A stretch of DNA of 53,003 bases. It comes from Candidatus Cryptobacteroides merdigallinarum (GTDB lineage Bacteria > Bacteroidota > Bacteroidia > Bacteroidales > UBA932). Shown here one piece after another: positions 9,307 to 18,410 of the stretch; within the stretch, counting starts at the first letter, position 1, and each line of letters begins with the position of its first letter. Location: positions 1 to 53,003 of the forward strand of contig JADIMQ010000051.1 of NCBI GenBank assembly GCA_017694655.1, read 5' to 3'. The position numbers and the translations under genes are program-made. The notes beneath the pieces are model-generated. The model was not told the origin of the DNA, made no database searches, and saw only the letters and a program-made list of their open reading frames with translations.

Positions 9307-9966
9307 TCAATCCATGATGACCAGGGCCATGGACCTGTGGCTGAAATCCAGGTGCACCACATCTTCCGAGGCTATGTTCAGGGTAGCCTTCCACCAGTTG
9401 TCGAAGACCACCCCGTCAGTCGGCCACTGCAGGCCCTTCGACTTGATGGTCAGGCTGTTGTCCGGAGAGAACAGGGAGAATTTGCGGCCTGTCCCGCAAT
9501 GTATGTCCGCGCTGTCCGTAAGGGCGAATGCGGTGGACCAGTCGGACACCATCTCTATTTTGGGGCCTCCCTCACCGAATTTCCTGGCGTATTCCATAAG
9601 CAGGGACAGGTTCCCTATGGTATGGTCCTCCCGCGCTCCCGAACCCCCGAGGATATAGATTGCGGAGATGCCGGCGAAGTTCGACATCACATATTCCACG
9701 GCCTTTGTCTGGTCGTTGGTCTCCTGGCAGGTGACATGCACAAGGGGGCCGGTGTACCGCTTCCTGGCCGCCCCTGACAGTGAGTCCATGTCTCCTATCA
9801 CGGCATCCGGCATCCTTTCCTTCCCGAAGACCGCTTCCATGTTCCGGAAATATTTCGTCAGCGCCCCGTCGCAGCAGACCACGTAGTCCGCGTTCCTGAG
9901 CAGATATCTCGGGTATTCCTTCTTCGGGAAATCCCCGTTGTCGATTATCACCGCCGTCTTTTCCAT
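9307..9966 (-). CDS. Thiamine pyrophosphokinase
   Basis: Transfers pyrophosphate from ATP to thiamine, giving thiamine diphosphate. The TPK motifs appear in order: VVCCDGAL, VIGDMDSL, ETNDQTKA and GGSGAREDHTIGNL, whose acidic residues bind Mg-ATP. A C-terminal thiamine-binding region follows (SLTIKSKGLQWPTDG). Length (219 aa) is typical. The gene starts 16 bases after the LptF-Fmt frame ends, so it is probably in the same transcript. Thiamine diphosphate is the cofactor of acetolactate synthase, so placement next to ilv genes may be functional, but this is inference. The annotated symbol varies (thiN, tnr3, thi80), so none is assigned. Confidence 0.92.
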   Translation of the reverse strand: MEKTAVIIDNGDFPKKEYPRYLLRNADYVVCCDGALTKYFRNMEAVFGKERMPDAVIGDMDSLSGAARKRYTGPLVHVTCQETNDQTKAVEYVMSNFAGISAIYILGGSGAREDHTIGNLSLLMEYARKFGEGGPKIEMVSDWSTAFALTDSADIHCGTGRKFSLFSPDNSLTIKSKGLQWPTDGVVFDNWWKATLNIASEDVVHLDFSHRSMALVIMD

Positions 9967-9982
9967 AATCCCGTGCCTGCAA

Positions 9983-12466
9983 TTATCTGTTCCCGTTCCG
10001 GTACCTGTCGATCACCCCGGAAGAGGTCCCTTCCGAAACCGAATACTCCGCCACGTCCCTGAACCCGCGCAGGAAGTCCTTCACATCCATCCTCTTCTTT
10101 CCTGCCAGCTGAAGGTCCGTCAGCCTTATGGCCCCGTCCGAAGTCAGCACCGCCAGGTTCTCCTTCCCGTCCGAGACAATGGTCCCGGCAGGAGCCGTAT
10201 CCGAAATGCCGCACTCCTTCTTCAGGGCAGCAAGTGCCTCCACGTCCATCTTCTCTGCCCCGAAAATCTTCAGCTGCAGAGTCTGCCCGTCCTTCACGAG
10301 CCCGGTATAGGCCGCCGGGTAAGGGCTCAGGCCCCGGATAAGGTTGAAAATCTCTTTCGACGGCCTGTTCCAGTCTATGTGGCATAGCTCCCTGCTCAAC
10401 TTCGGGGCCGGCTTCAGTACTTCCGAACCCTGGATGAAGCTTTTCTGCAGCCGCAGTTCCACCTTGTTGTCCATGATGGCCTCTATGGTATCCACCACGG
10501 TCCTGGCCCCAATTTCCATAAGCTTGTCATGGATGGTCCCGGCGTTGTCGCTGTCCTCAATCTTGCACTGCTCCCTGAAGATGATGTGCCCGGTGTCCAT
10601 CCCCTCGTTTATCATGAAGGTAGTCACCCCGGTGATGTGCTCACCGTTTATCACAGCCCAGTTTATAGGGGCGGCTCCCCTGTACTGCGGAAGCAGGGCT
10701 GCATGCAGGTTGAAGGTACCGTACTTCGGCATGCTCCACACTTCCTTCGGGAGCATACGGAAAGCCACGACCACGAACAGGTCCGCTTTCCAGGCCTGCA
10801 GGGCGGAAAGGAATCCGGGGTCCTTGAGCGATACCGGCTGCAGCAGGGGCAGGTTGTGCTCCACAGCATATTTCTTCACCGCGCTCTCGTTCACCTTCAG
10901 CCCGCGCCCGCTCGCCTTGTCGGCCACGGTCACGACCCCGGCCACATTGTACCCCTTCTTTATTATCGCGTCCAGGGATGCCACCGCGAATTCAGGCGTC
11001 CCCATGAATACAATACGTGTCTTTCTCATTTTTCCAAGCACCTTGTTCTTTATTTTCCTGAACAGAGTCCCGAGCCTCTCCGTGTCGATCAGGGACTTGT
11101 CATTTATGGCGTTCCATGTGAACAGGAGGCCTATCGGCAGCAGCACGGCGGAGGATATGAACACGCCCACGAAGGCCGACACAGCCCCGTCCTTCGCCAG
11201 CTTGTTCCCGGAAATGTCTATCACCCAGTAAAGGACAAAGAAGAGCACGGCTATGATGGCCGGGGTCCCGAGCCCCCCTTTCCGGATGAGGGCGCCGAGC
11301 GGGGCCCCGATGAAGAAGAATATGAAGCAGGCGAACGAGAGCGCGAACTTCTTGAGTATCTCCACGTCTATCCTCCGGAGGGTGTAGGCGTTGTAGAACC
11401 TCTCCCTGCCGTACGTGGTGAGTTCCCCGATTTCCGAGTTCACCTTTGCCTTGGCATCTTCCAGGGCCTCTATCTTCTTCTCGAGGTCATCCCATTCCCC
11501 GAACCCCTCGTAGCTGAACACTGTCTTCAGCTTGTCGTTCCTCCTGTCCGAGGTGTCCAGCTGGTAATGGTACCTCAAGGTCCTGTCATTGTAGAACCTG
11601 GATATATTGTCCATCTTGGCCTCGTGGTCCACCCGGCCGAGCGAGTCCCCGTTGTGGTTCAGCTGCTTCAGGTTCATTGTCCTCACCTCGTCTCCGAAGC
11701 GGGTCTCGTCAGACTTCTTGAATGCGTAGTTCTCGAGCGGGATGACCATCTCCTGCTTGTCGAACTCTATCTTCTGGAGCTGCAGGGTAGTGTCCCTGTA
11801 CTTCCTTGTGTTGGTCTCCTCGTAGTTCGCCCCGCTGTACAGGATGAAGGTAAGGTAGGTCTTGTCCTCGGACATCTTCATCATGGCGGAGTCCGCGAGG
11901 GTGAGGCTCGTGTTGCCCTTGTTGCCGGTATGGTTGTACACCATTACCCCGTGCATGATGTCTGTCTCCTTGTCCCGGTCGTCCACCCTCAGGATGTAGC
12001 CGTCGATGCCGTCGTAGAAGGTGCCCGTAGGTATCTTAATCTCTTCCTTGGTCCTTCCTATGTCATCCCTGAGTGTGAATATCTTGTTGTATGCCACCGG
12101 GATGAGTTCGTTTGCCGCGAAAAATGCCGCGATGCTTATGACGGTCGACACTATTATGAGAGGGGCCAGCACCCTTTTCAGGGATATGCCGGCAGCCTTT
12201 ATGGCCAGGAGCTCGTTGTTCTCCCCGAGATTTCCCAGGGTCATCACGGATGAAAGCAGGGTGGCCAGAGGCAGCGAAAGCGGTATAAGTGTCGCGCTGC
12301 CCCAGCCGAGGAATTCAAGTATTACTTTGAAACTCAATCCTTTTCCGACAAGTTCATCAATGTACAGCCACAGGAACTGCATCATCAGGATGAATATGAC
12401 GACAAAGAGGATCGCGAAGAACGGTCCTATGAATGAATTGAGTATGAATCTGTCAAGCCTTTTCAT
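9983..12466 (-). CDS. LptF/LptG-type permease fused to methionyl-tRNA formyltransferase
   Basis: One 827-residue reading frame contains two normally separate proteins. Residues 1-479 are a YjgP/YjgQ (LptF/LptG) permease of the lipopolysaccharide export ABC transporter: N-terminal membrane segments (about 9-32, 60-80, 100-122), a periplasmic beta-jellyroll region, and C-terminal membrane segments after about 368. Residues 480-827 are a complete Fmt (348 aa): MGTPEFAV, the GRGLKV loop, the formyl-folate signature NLHAALLPQYRGAAPINWA and EGMDTG. No stop separates them; the junction reads KIKNKVLGKMRKTR. The Fmt part begins with an ATG at 11029 and could also be translated separately. The start is 15 bases after alaS. 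Whether the cell makes a fusion or two proteins cannot be told from sequence. Confidence 0.88.
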   Translation of the reverse strand: MKRLDRFILNSFIGPFFAILFVVIFILMMQFLWLYIDELVGKGLSFKVILEFLGWGSATLIPLSLPLATLLSSVMTLGNLGENNELLAIKAAGISLKRVLAPLIIVSTVISIAAFFAANELIPVAYNKIFTLRDDIGRTKEEIKIPTGTFYDGIDGYILRVDDRDKETDIMHGVMVYNHTGNKGNTSLTLADSAMMKMSEDKTYLTFILYSGANYEETNTRKYRDTTLQLQKIEFDKQEMVIPLENYAFKKSDETRFGDEVRTMNLKQLNHNGDSLGRVDHEAKMDNISRFYNDRTLRYHYQLDTSDRRNDKLKTVFSYEGFGEWDDLEKKIEALEDAKAKVNSEIGELTTYGRERFYNAYTLRRIDVEILKKFALSFACFIFFFIGAPLGALIRKGGLGTPAIIAVLFFVLYWVIDISGNKLAKDGAVSAFVGVFISSAVLLPIGLLFTWNAINDKSLIDTERLGTLFRKIKNKVLGKMRKTRIVFMGTPEFAVASLDAIIKKGYNVAGVVTVADKASGRGLKVNESAVKKYAVEHNLPLLQPVSLKDPGFLSALQAWKADLFVVVAFRMLPKEVWSMPKYGTFNLHAALLPQYRGAAPINWAVINGEHITGVTTFMINEGMDTGHIIFREQCKIEDSDNAGTIHDKLMEIGARTVVDTIEAIMDNKVELRLQKSFIQGSEVLKPAPKLSRELCHIDWNRPSKEIFNLIRGLSPYPAAYTGLVKDGQTLQLKIFGAEKMDVEALAALKKECGISDTAPAGTIVSDGKENLAVLTSDGAIRLTDLQLAGKKRMDVKDFLRGFRDVAEYSVSEGTSSGVIDRYRNGNR

Positions 12467-12481
12467 CCGCCCGGGTCAAAA

Positions 12482-15133
12482 TCATTTTCCAGTGGCTGCC
12501 TTCAGCATGATTTCCATCGCCTCACCGAGCCCTCCGGTGTCCTTGCCGCCGGCAGTGGCCAGGCCTGGCTGGCCTCCTCCGCCTCCTGCTATGGCCCTGG
12601 CTGCTTCCTTGATGTCCCTGGAAGCGTTGTGCCCGGCTGCCACGAGGTCAGGGGAATACATTATGAACAGCTGCGGCTTGCCCGAATATTCGAAGGCCCC
12701 GAGCAGCGCGAAGTTCTCCGTTTCCTTCTGGAGCATGAAGGCCACGTTCTTCAATATGGCAGGGTCCATAGGAATATTGATACGCACCACCCTGATGCCG
12801 TTCATCTCCTCCGCCCTTTCTATGATGGTGTTCTTCAGGGCGACGGTCTTTTCCTTCGCTACCTTTTCTATTTCCTTCCTGAAGTGCTCGTTCTCCTCTA
12901 TCATCTTCCTGATGGCCCCGGCAAGGTCAGGGACATTGTTGAAGAGGGCCTTCGCCCCGCGGAGGGTATTCTCCATGGTGTCCACCACATCTTCCGCGTT
13001 CTTCCCGGTTGTAGCCTCTATCCTCCTGATCCCGGCTGCTATCGCGGACTCGGAGATTATCTTGAAGAAGCCTATCTGGCCTGTGGCCCGGGCATGCGTC
13101 CCGCCGCAAAGTTCTATGGAGTCGCCGAAGCGTACAACCCTCACCCTGTCCCCGTATTTCTCGCCGAAGAGGGCCATGGCCCCCATTTCGCGGGCTTCCT
13201 CCATGGACGCGCTTCTGTTCTCGCAGAGAGGTGAGTTCAGCCTTATCAGGGCGTTGACCCTACGCTCCACGAGGTCTATCTGCTCGTCGGTAAGCTTCTC
13301 GAAGTGGGAGAAGTCGAACCTGAAATAGCTGTCGCAGACGTATGAGCCTTTCTGCTCCACATGCGTGCCGAGAATTTCCCGGAGAGCCTGGTGGAGAAGG
13401 TGTGTGGCGGTGTGGTTGTTCGTTATGCCGAGACGCCTTTCCCCGTCCACCACGAGCCGGAACGCCCCGGTGCACCTGGCCGGGATGCTTTCCGCTATGT
13501 GGATGGTGAGGTTGTTCTCCTTTATGGTGTTGAGTATCTTTATCCTCTCCCCGTCCTCTGACTCTATGTATCCGGTGTCGCCGACCTGTCCTCCCATCTC
13601 GGCATAGAACGGTGTCCTGTCGAAGACGAGCTGGTACATTACTTTGTTCCTGGACTTGACGGTACGGTGCCTCGTGAGGGTTGCCCCCTCCACTGAAGTG
13701 GTGTCGTACCCGAGGAATTCCACGTTCTCGCAGTGGCTGAACTCCACCCAGTCCCCGGATTCTATGGCAGTGGCGTTCCTCGCCCTTTCCTTCTGCTTCT
13801 GCAGCTCCTTCCCGAAACCCTCGAGGTCTATGGTGAAGCCGTTCTCGGAAGCTATGAGCTCGCTCAGGTCGATAGGGAAGCCGAAGGTGTCGTAGAGCAC
13901 GAAGGCGTCTTCCCCTTTTATCACCTTGGTGTCCCTGGATTTCTCCATTATGCTGTCCATGAGCCGTATCCCTCTGTCAAGGGTGCGCAGGAAGGCCATC
14001 TCCTCCTCCCGTATGACCTTTTCTATCAGTTCCTGCTGGGCGGCAAGCTCTGGGTAGAACTCGCCCATGTCGTCCACGAGCTGTCCCACGAGCCTGCAGA
14101 GGAAAGGCTCGTTGAAGCCGAGGAAGGTGTATCCGTACCTTACCGCGCGCCGCAGGATTCTCCTTATCACATATCCGGCCTTCACGTTCGACGGCAGCTG
14201 CCCGTCCGCTATGGAGAAGCTGATGGCCCTGATGTGGTCGGCTATCACCCTCATGGCCACCCCGGTCTTTTCAGATTCGGTGTACCTGTGGCCGGAGAGC
14301 TCTTCAATCCTGGCTATCATGCCTGTGAACACGTCGGTGTCGTAGTTGCTGGTCTTGCCCTGCAGGGTCATGCAGAGCCTCTCGAAGCCCATGCCGGTGT
14401 CGACGTTCTTGTTCGGGAGGAGTTCGAGCTCGCCGCTGGCCTTGCGGTTGAACTGCATGAACACGAGGTTCCATATCTCTATTACGAGGTGGTGCCCCTT
14501 GTTCACGAGGTCCCTGCCCGGGATCTCGGCCCTTTCCTTGTCGGACCTCAGGTCGACGTGGATTTCGCTGCACGGGCCGCATGGCCCTGTATCGCCCATC
14601 TCCCAGAAATTGTCATGCTTGTTCCCGAGGAGTATCCTGTCCTCCGGGAGGTGCTTCTTCCACTCTTCCAGCGCCTCCGTGTCCATTTCCGTGCCGTCCG
14701 AGGCATCTCCCTCGAAGACAGTGGCGTAGAGGCGGTCCTTGTCTATCCCGTAGACCCCTGTCAGGAGTTCCCAGGCCCAGGATATGGCTTCCGCCTTGAA
14801 GTAGTCCCCGAAACTCCAGTTTCCGAGCATCTCGAACATGGTGTGGTGGTAGGAGTCGTGCCCCACTTCCTCGAGGTCGTTGTGCTTTCCGCTGACCCTC
14901 AAGCATTTCTGGCTGTCGGCTACTCTCCTGTACTTGGGCTTGCTGTTCCCCAGGAACCAGTCCTTGAACTGGTTCATCCCGGCGTTTGTGAACATCAGCG
15001 TCGGGTCGTTCTTCACCACCATCGGAGCCGAGGGCACTATGGTGTGGCCCCTGGATGCGAAGAAATCCAGGAAGGCTTTTCTTATTTCCTTAGATGTCAT
15101 ATATTTATTCTTTGTTTTCCAGTCTGTCGACAT
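12482..15133 (-). CDS. alaS: Alanyl-tRNA synthetase
   Basis: Class II synthetase that charges tRNA-Ala. The N-terminal catalytic domain has [10 protein letters not shown] and [14 protein letters not shown]. The editing domain carries zinc-binding HTATH (H574, H578) and CGGTH (C676, H680). The C-terminal DHHA1 region ends with the Gly-rich [14 protein letters not shown]. Length (883 aa) is normal. The ATG at 15133 gives an 11-residue leader before the usual family start MTSKEIR at 15100; either may be used. A minus-strand TAATTTTG box (15144-15151) lies just upstream, and the gene is followed after 15 bases by the LptF-Fmt frame, so it probably heads a long minus-strand transcript of translation and biosynthesis genes. 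Confidence 0.96.
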   Translation of the reverse strand: MSTDWKTKNKYMTSKEIRKAFLDFFASRGHTIVPSAPMVVKNDPTLMFTNAGMNQFKDWFLGNSKPKYRRVADSQKCLRVSGKHNDLEEVGHDSYHHTMFEMLGNWSFGDYFKAEAISWAWELLTGVYGIDKDRLYATVFEGDASDGTEMDTEALEEWKKHLPEDRILLGNKHDNFWEMGDTGPCGPCSEIHVDLRSDKERAEIPGRDLVNKGHHLVIEIWNLVFMQFNRKASGELELLPNKNVDTGMGFERLCMTLQGKTSNYDTDVFTGMIARIEELSGHRYTESEKTGVAMRVIADHIRAISFSIADGQLPSNVKAGYVIRRILRRAVRYGYTFLGFNEPFLCRLVGQLVDDMGEFYPELAAQQELIEKVIREEEMAFLRTLDRGIRLMDSIMEKSRDTKVIKGEDAFVLYDTFGFPIDLSELIASENGFTIDLEGFGKELQKQKERARNATAIESGDWVEFSHCENVEFLGYDTTSVEGATLTRHRTVKSRNKVMYQLVFDRTPFYAEMGGQVGDTGYIESEDGERIKILNTIKENNLTIHIAESIPARCTGAFRLVVDGERRLGITNNHTATHLLHQALREILGTHVEQKGSYVCDSYFRFDFSHFEKLTDEQIDLVERRVNALIRLNSPLCENRSASMEEAREMGAMALFGEKYGDRVRVVRFGDSIELCGGTHARATGQIGFFKIISESAIAAGIRRIEATTGKNAEDVVDTMENTLRGAKALFNNVPDLAGAIRKMIEENEHFRKEIEKVAKEKTVALKNTIIERAEEMNGIRVVRINIPMDPAILKNVAFMLQKETENFALLGAFEYSGKPQLFIMYSPDLVAAGHNASRDIKEAARAIAGGGGGQPGLATAGGKDTGGLGEAMEIMLKAATGK

Positions 15134-15143
15134 AAATATCCTG

Positions 15144-15151
15144 CAAAATTA
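15144..15151 (-). promoter_or_regulatory. Candidate -7 promoter box for alaS
   Basis: On the minus strand this reads TAATTTTG, matching TAnnTTTG, 10 bases upstream of the first possible alaS ATG (15133) and 43 bases from the second (15100). If the box is used, transcription would begin very near 15133, which favours translation from the ATG at 15100. No clear -33 box was seen. Confidence 0.4.
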
Positions 15152-15254
15152 GTAAAAATTTCATATTTTGACGGACTCGTGCACCGTTTAAATATTTTCA
15201 AAGGGACCGGAGGAAACTTTTTCCCTGTCCGGTGGATTTTTTCCCGAAAAAATG

Positions 15255-15262
15255 TATATTTG
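15255..15262 (+). promoter_or_regulatory. Candidate -7 promoter box for the first M23 peptidase
   Basis: TATATTTG, followed by CA, matches the Bacteroidota -7 element. It ends only 6 bases before the ATG at 15269. Since transcription normally starts within about 5-8 bases of this box, the message would have almost no leader, unless another unseen promoter is used. Confidence 0.4.
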
Positions 15263-15268
15263 CATGTT

Positions 15269-16246
15269 ATGCCGAAATACATCTTCAATAAAGAGACCCT
15301 CAACTACGAGGAATATACATATTCGGGAAAGCTGAAGTTCGCGAGAGCCGTCGTCGTCTTTGCGGCGAGCGTCGCCATGGCTTTCCTGTACCTGTGGTTC
15401 TATACGTCCGTCCTCGGGTACGACCTTCCCAAGACGGCTTTCCTGAAGAAGACCAATGCGCGCCTGAACACCAGGCTCGAGCTCCTGAACAGGGAACTGG
15501 ATTCCGATGCCGGCTACCTTGCCTCGTTCCAGGCCAGGGACAATGACATATACCGTTCTGTCTTCGGCATGAACGAGATACCTGCAGAAGTCCGGAACGC
15601 GGGTTTCGGTGGTGTGGACAGGTACTCCTACCTTGCATCCATAGACCGCACGGGGCTCTTGAGGCACACCGAGATACGTCTCGATGTCCTTACCAAGAAG
15701 GCCTGCCTGCAGTCCGGTTCCTTCGACGAGATAGAGTCAGTAGCCAAGAAGGCCGGCGACATGGCGGCCTGCATCCCTTCGGTCCCTCCGGTGAACCCGG
15801 ACAGGAACGAATACCGTATCTCCAGCTCCTTCGGGTACAGGTCAGATCCCTTCCTCGGGACAACCAGGAGGCATACCGGGATGGATTTCGCCTGCCATAT
15901 CGGGAACCGGGTCTACGCTACTGCCGACGGAGTGGTGGAGAATGTGAGGGTGGATTCCTACGGGTACGGTAAATACGTCATAATAGACCACGGTTTCGGG
16001 TACAAGACCCGCTATGCCCACCTTTCCAGCATCCAGGTGGAAGAGGGGATGAAGGTCACCCGCGGCACACTCATCGCCCTCTCCGGAAATTCCGGACGGT
16101 CTTCCGGTCCGCATCTCCACTATGAGGTCATCTACAAGGGAGGGTATGTCAATCCTATGAACTACATGGACCTCGGGATGTCCGTGGAAGAATACTCCCA
16201 GCTTATCGGCAGGGCCCAGGCCCCGGCCATGAACGATCCGGCCTGA
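15269..16246 (+). CDS. Membrane-anchored M23 (LytM-type) peptidase
   Basis: A 325-residue protein with an N-terminal membrane anchor (about residues 24-46), a coiled-coil-like stretch (about 55-75) and a C-terminal peptidase M23 domain. The zinc site is complete: H202 and D206 (HTGMD) and H284 of HLH (282-284), with ATADGVVENV between them, so it should be an active peptidoglycan DD-endopeptidase rather than an EnvC-like activator. The frame is open far upstream through antisense alaS sequence; the ATG at 15269 is chosen because it follows the promoter-like box and begins just before the anchor. A paralogue follows 22 bases later. Such proteins act in the periplasm on the cell wall. Confidence 0.88.
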   Translation: MPKYIFNKETLNYEEYTYSGKLKFARAVVVFAASVAMAFLYLWFYTSVLGYDLPKTAFLKKTNARLNTRLELLNRELDSDAGYLASFQARDNDIYRSVFGMNEIPAEVRNAGFGGVDRYSYLASIDRTGLLRHTEIRLDVLTKKACLQSGSFDEIESVAKKAGDMAACIPSVPPVNPDRNEYRISSSFGYRSDPFLGTTRRHTGMDFACHIGNRVYATADGVVENVRVDSYGYGKYVIIDHGFGYKTRYAHLSSIQVEEGMKVTRGTLIALSGNSGRSSGPHLHYEVIYKGGYVNPMNYMDLGMSVEEYSQLIGRAQAPAMNDPA

Positions 16247-16268
16247 CGCGGCGGGAGGAGGAGCAGCC

Positions 16269-17222
16269 ATGGGCAAGAAGAAGTATGTCTTCGACAGCGA
16301 CAGTTTCAAGGTCGGGAAGGCCGAGCGGAAAGGCCGCAAGGTTGCAGTAACGGTCCTGAAGCTCTTTTTTGCGAGCATATCCCTGACAGTAGTCTACTAT
16401 GTGTTCTTCGCGCTTTTCTTCAGTACGGACAAGGAGCGGGCCCTGCAGAACGAGAACAGGATGCTCGAGAGGATGTACCCGGAGATGGAGAAGAAGGCTG
16501 CCCTGCTGGACGATGTCGTCGAGGGCCTGAAGATCCGGGACGGGAAGATATACTCCGAGATTTTCGAGACCGAGGCCCCGGAGCTGGACAGGGTCCTGGA
16601 CGCCAATCTGATGCCGCTCACCGACTCTATTGCCGAGGAGGATATCGTGAAGCTGACAGAAGCCAAGGCCGACGCCCTCATGGACGGGGCCGCAAGGATA
16701 GAGGCCAACATGATGCGGATATTGGAACTGTGTTCAAGGGAAGACTTTTCCGCCCCTCCCATGGGGCTGCCGCTCAAGGACTTCTCCCTTTCCATGACCG
16801 GGGCGTCCGTGGGCCGGAAGATGAACCCTTTCTACAAGGTCATAGGCAATCATGAGGGGATAGACTTCATGTCCAGCCTCGGAAACGAGGTCCTGGCCAC
16901 GGCGGACGGCACGGTCTCCGAGACAGTACGTTCGAGGAAGGGCCCGGGCAATGTCGTGGTGATAGACCACGGGAACGGCTATGTCACGAAATATGCGCAT
17001 CTCCAGGATATTGAGGTCCAGCGTGGCCGCAGCGTCTCCAAGGGGGATGTCATCGGCTATGTGGGCATGTCCGGCTCCTCTTTCGCTCCGCATCTCCACT
17101 ATGAGGTTTGGAAGGATGGCCGTGTGTGTGACCCGGTTAATTATTTTTTCGGGGCTGTAACCCCGTCTGACTATGCGGAAATGTCCGTGGCATCAGTGCT
17201 CACGGGCCAATCACTGGACTGA
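16269..17222 (+). CDS. Second membrane-anchored M23 peptidase
   Basis: Paralogue of the preceding gene with the same design: a membrane segment at about residues 30-51, a long helical linker and a C-terminal M23 domain (317 aa in total). H195, D199 (HEGID) and HLH (H275, H277) complete the zinc site. The upstream gap carries GGAGGAGGAG a few bases before the ATG, an unusually strong Shine-Dalgarno-like sequence for this phylum. The two peptidases share the fold but diverge strongly outside it, suggesting an old duplication. They probably have complementary roles in peptidoglycan remodelling; the following MerR gene is only 2 bases away. Confidence 0.87.
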   Translation: MGKKKYVFDSDSFKVGKAERKGRKVAVTVLKLFFASISLTVVYYVFFALFFSTDKERALQNENRMLERMYPEMEKKAALLDDVVEGLKIRDGKIYSEIFETEAPELDRVLDANLMPLTDSIAEEDIVKLTEAKADALMDGAARIEANMMRILELCSREDFSAPPMGLPLKDFSLSMTGASVGRKMNPFYKVIGNHEGIDFMSSLGNEVLATADGTVSETVRSRKGPGNVVVIDHGNGYVTKYAHLQDIEVQRGRSVSKGDVIGYVGMSGSSFAPHLHYEVWKDGRVCDPVNYFFGAVTPSDYAEMSVASVLTGQSLD

Positions 17223-17224
17223 TT

Positions 17225-17551
17225 ATGCGTAAACTGTTCTACACGATAGGGGAGGTGGCAGGGATCCTGGGGGAGAGCGCCACCCTTGTGCGTTTCTGGT
17301 CCGACAACTTCTCCAGGTTCATACATCCGGTGCGGAACGCCAAGGGGAACCGGCTGTTCTCGCTGGAGGACGTGGAGACTTTCCGCCAGATACACTATCT
17401 CGTGGGGACAGGGCTGAAACTGGAAGGTGTTGCCAGGAGGCTGCGTGACGACAGGGCCGCCGTGGCCTCGGAGCTCAAGGTCCTCGACACGCTGAAGGAG
17501 ATACGGGAGCAGCTGGTCGCCGTGCGCTCCTCGATGACCCAGGAAAAATGA
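17225..17551 (+). CDS. MerR-family transcriptional regulator
   Basis: A 108-residue protein with an N-terminal MerR winged helix-turn-helix: YTIGEVAGILGESATLVRFW, then the wing ending GNRLFSLEDVETF. A short helical C-terminal part (about 70-105) probably forms the dimerisation coiled coil. There is no Cys-rich metal-binding loop or large effector domain, so it belongs to the short MerR forms common in Bacteroidota, whose targets are generally not known. The gene starts 2 bases after the second M23 peptidase and is almost certainly co-transcribed with it; regulation of the cell-wall genes is possible but unproven. Confidence 0.85.
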   Translation: MRKLFYTIGEVAGILGESATLVRFWSDNFSRFIHPVRNAKGNRLFSLEDVETFRQIHYLVGTGLKLEGVARRLRDDRAAVASELKVLDTLKEIREQLVAVRSSMTQEK

Positions 17552-17622
17552 TTTCCGGCCGCTGCGGGAATGCGGCCGCATCCTGTAGCAGGCCAGTCGG
17601 ATTTTCACTTATAATATTATAT

Positions 17623-18405
17623 ATGGTATACAAGGTAAAGGATATCGTTGCGGTGCTGGAAGATTTCGCTCCGCTTTCCATACAGGAGAAATGGGATAAC
17701 AGCGGGCTCTGCATCGGTTCTCCCGAGGCTGCGGTGACATCTGTCCTGCTCGGGCTCGACTGCACCCCGGAACTTGTGGACGAGGCTGTCTCGTGCGGTG
17801 CCGACATGATAGTCACCCATCATCCCCTGATTTTCTCCGGACTGAAGAAGATCTCCCCGGAAGACCCGGTCGGCTCCGCAGTCATCAAGGCCGTGGCCGC
17901 GGGTATATCGGTATATGCCGCCCACACTACGGCCGACAAGGTAATCGCCGGAGTGAGCGGGGCCATGGCCTCCCGGCTCGGGCTGCGGGAGGTGTCCGTC
18001 CTGGAGCCCGGGGCAGACGGGAACGGCCTCGGTGTGACAGGGTATTTCCCTGAACCCCTGACTGCGGAGGAAGCAGTGGCCCTCGTCAAGGAGAGATTCT
18101 CCCTGAAGGTGGTCCGGGCTTCCAGGCCCCTGCCGGGCAAGATCTCGAAAGTGGCCCTGTGCGGCGGTTCCGGCTCCTCGCTCATACCGGCGGCGATGGC
18201 TGCCGGTGCCGGCCTGTATGTGACCGGTGACATATCCTATCACCATTTCTTCACTCCGGAAGGTTTCATGCTTATGGACATCGGCCATTATGAAAGCGAG
18301 AAAGACATAGTTGCGATTTTATTTTCATTGATAAAGAAAAATTTTCCTAACTTTGCAGTCCGGATCACGGAAAATGTAAATAGTAACCCGATATATTATT
18401 TTTAA
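17623..18405 (+). CDS. Nif3-like dinuclear metal centre protein
   Basis: Member of the Nif3/YbgI family (DUF34), often labelled GTP cyclohydrolase 1 type 2, although the cellular reaction is unsettled. Metal-binding landmarks are WDNSGLCIG near the N terminus, IVTHHPLIFSG, AAHTTAD and, near the C terminus, DIGHYESEKD. The 260-residue form lacks the large insertion present in some homologues. The start is set at 17623 (MVYKVKDIV) since upstream in-frame sequence has no family similarity. It is followed after 5 bases by a coiled-coil zinc-ribbon gene, an arrangement commonly seen for Nif3 in this phylum. A -7 promoter box for that gene lies inside the Nif3 3' end. Confidence 0.88.
   Translation: MVYKVKDIVAVLEDFAPLSIQEKWDNSGLCIGSPEAAVTSVLLGLDCTPELVDEAVSCGADMIVTHHPLIFSGLKKISPEDPVGSAVIKAVAAGISVYAAHTTADKVIAGVSGAMASRLGLREVSVLEPGADGNGLGVTGYFPEPLTAEEAVALVKERFSLKVVRASRPLPGKISKVALCGGSGSSLIPAAMAAGAGLYVTGDISYHHFFTPEGFMLMDIGHYESEKDIVAILFSLIKKNFPNFAVRITENVNSNPIYYF
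18348..18355 (+). promoter_or_regulatory. Candidate internal -7 box ahead of the zinc-ribbon gene and dnaB
   Basis: TAACTTTG, followed by CA, is a full match to the extended Bacteroidota -7 element and lies in a locally AT-rich stretch within the last codons of the Nif3 gene. It would start transcription about 50 bases before the zinc-ribbon ATG at 18411. A -33 TTTG at ideal spacing was not found. Confidence 0.45.
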
Positions 18406-18410
18406 GCGAT

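Noticed and set aside
10529..12253. A 574-codon open frame antisense to the LptF-Fmt gene
   Set aside because: The composition (rich in His, Val, Pro, Arg and Gly) is that of a reverse-strand shadow, and it lacks domains or a start signal.
13733..15268. Long open frame antisense to alaS that runs into the M23 gene
   Set aside because: It has no family similarity, lies opposite conserved alaS motifs, and arises from the codon bias; the M23 protein starts at 15269.
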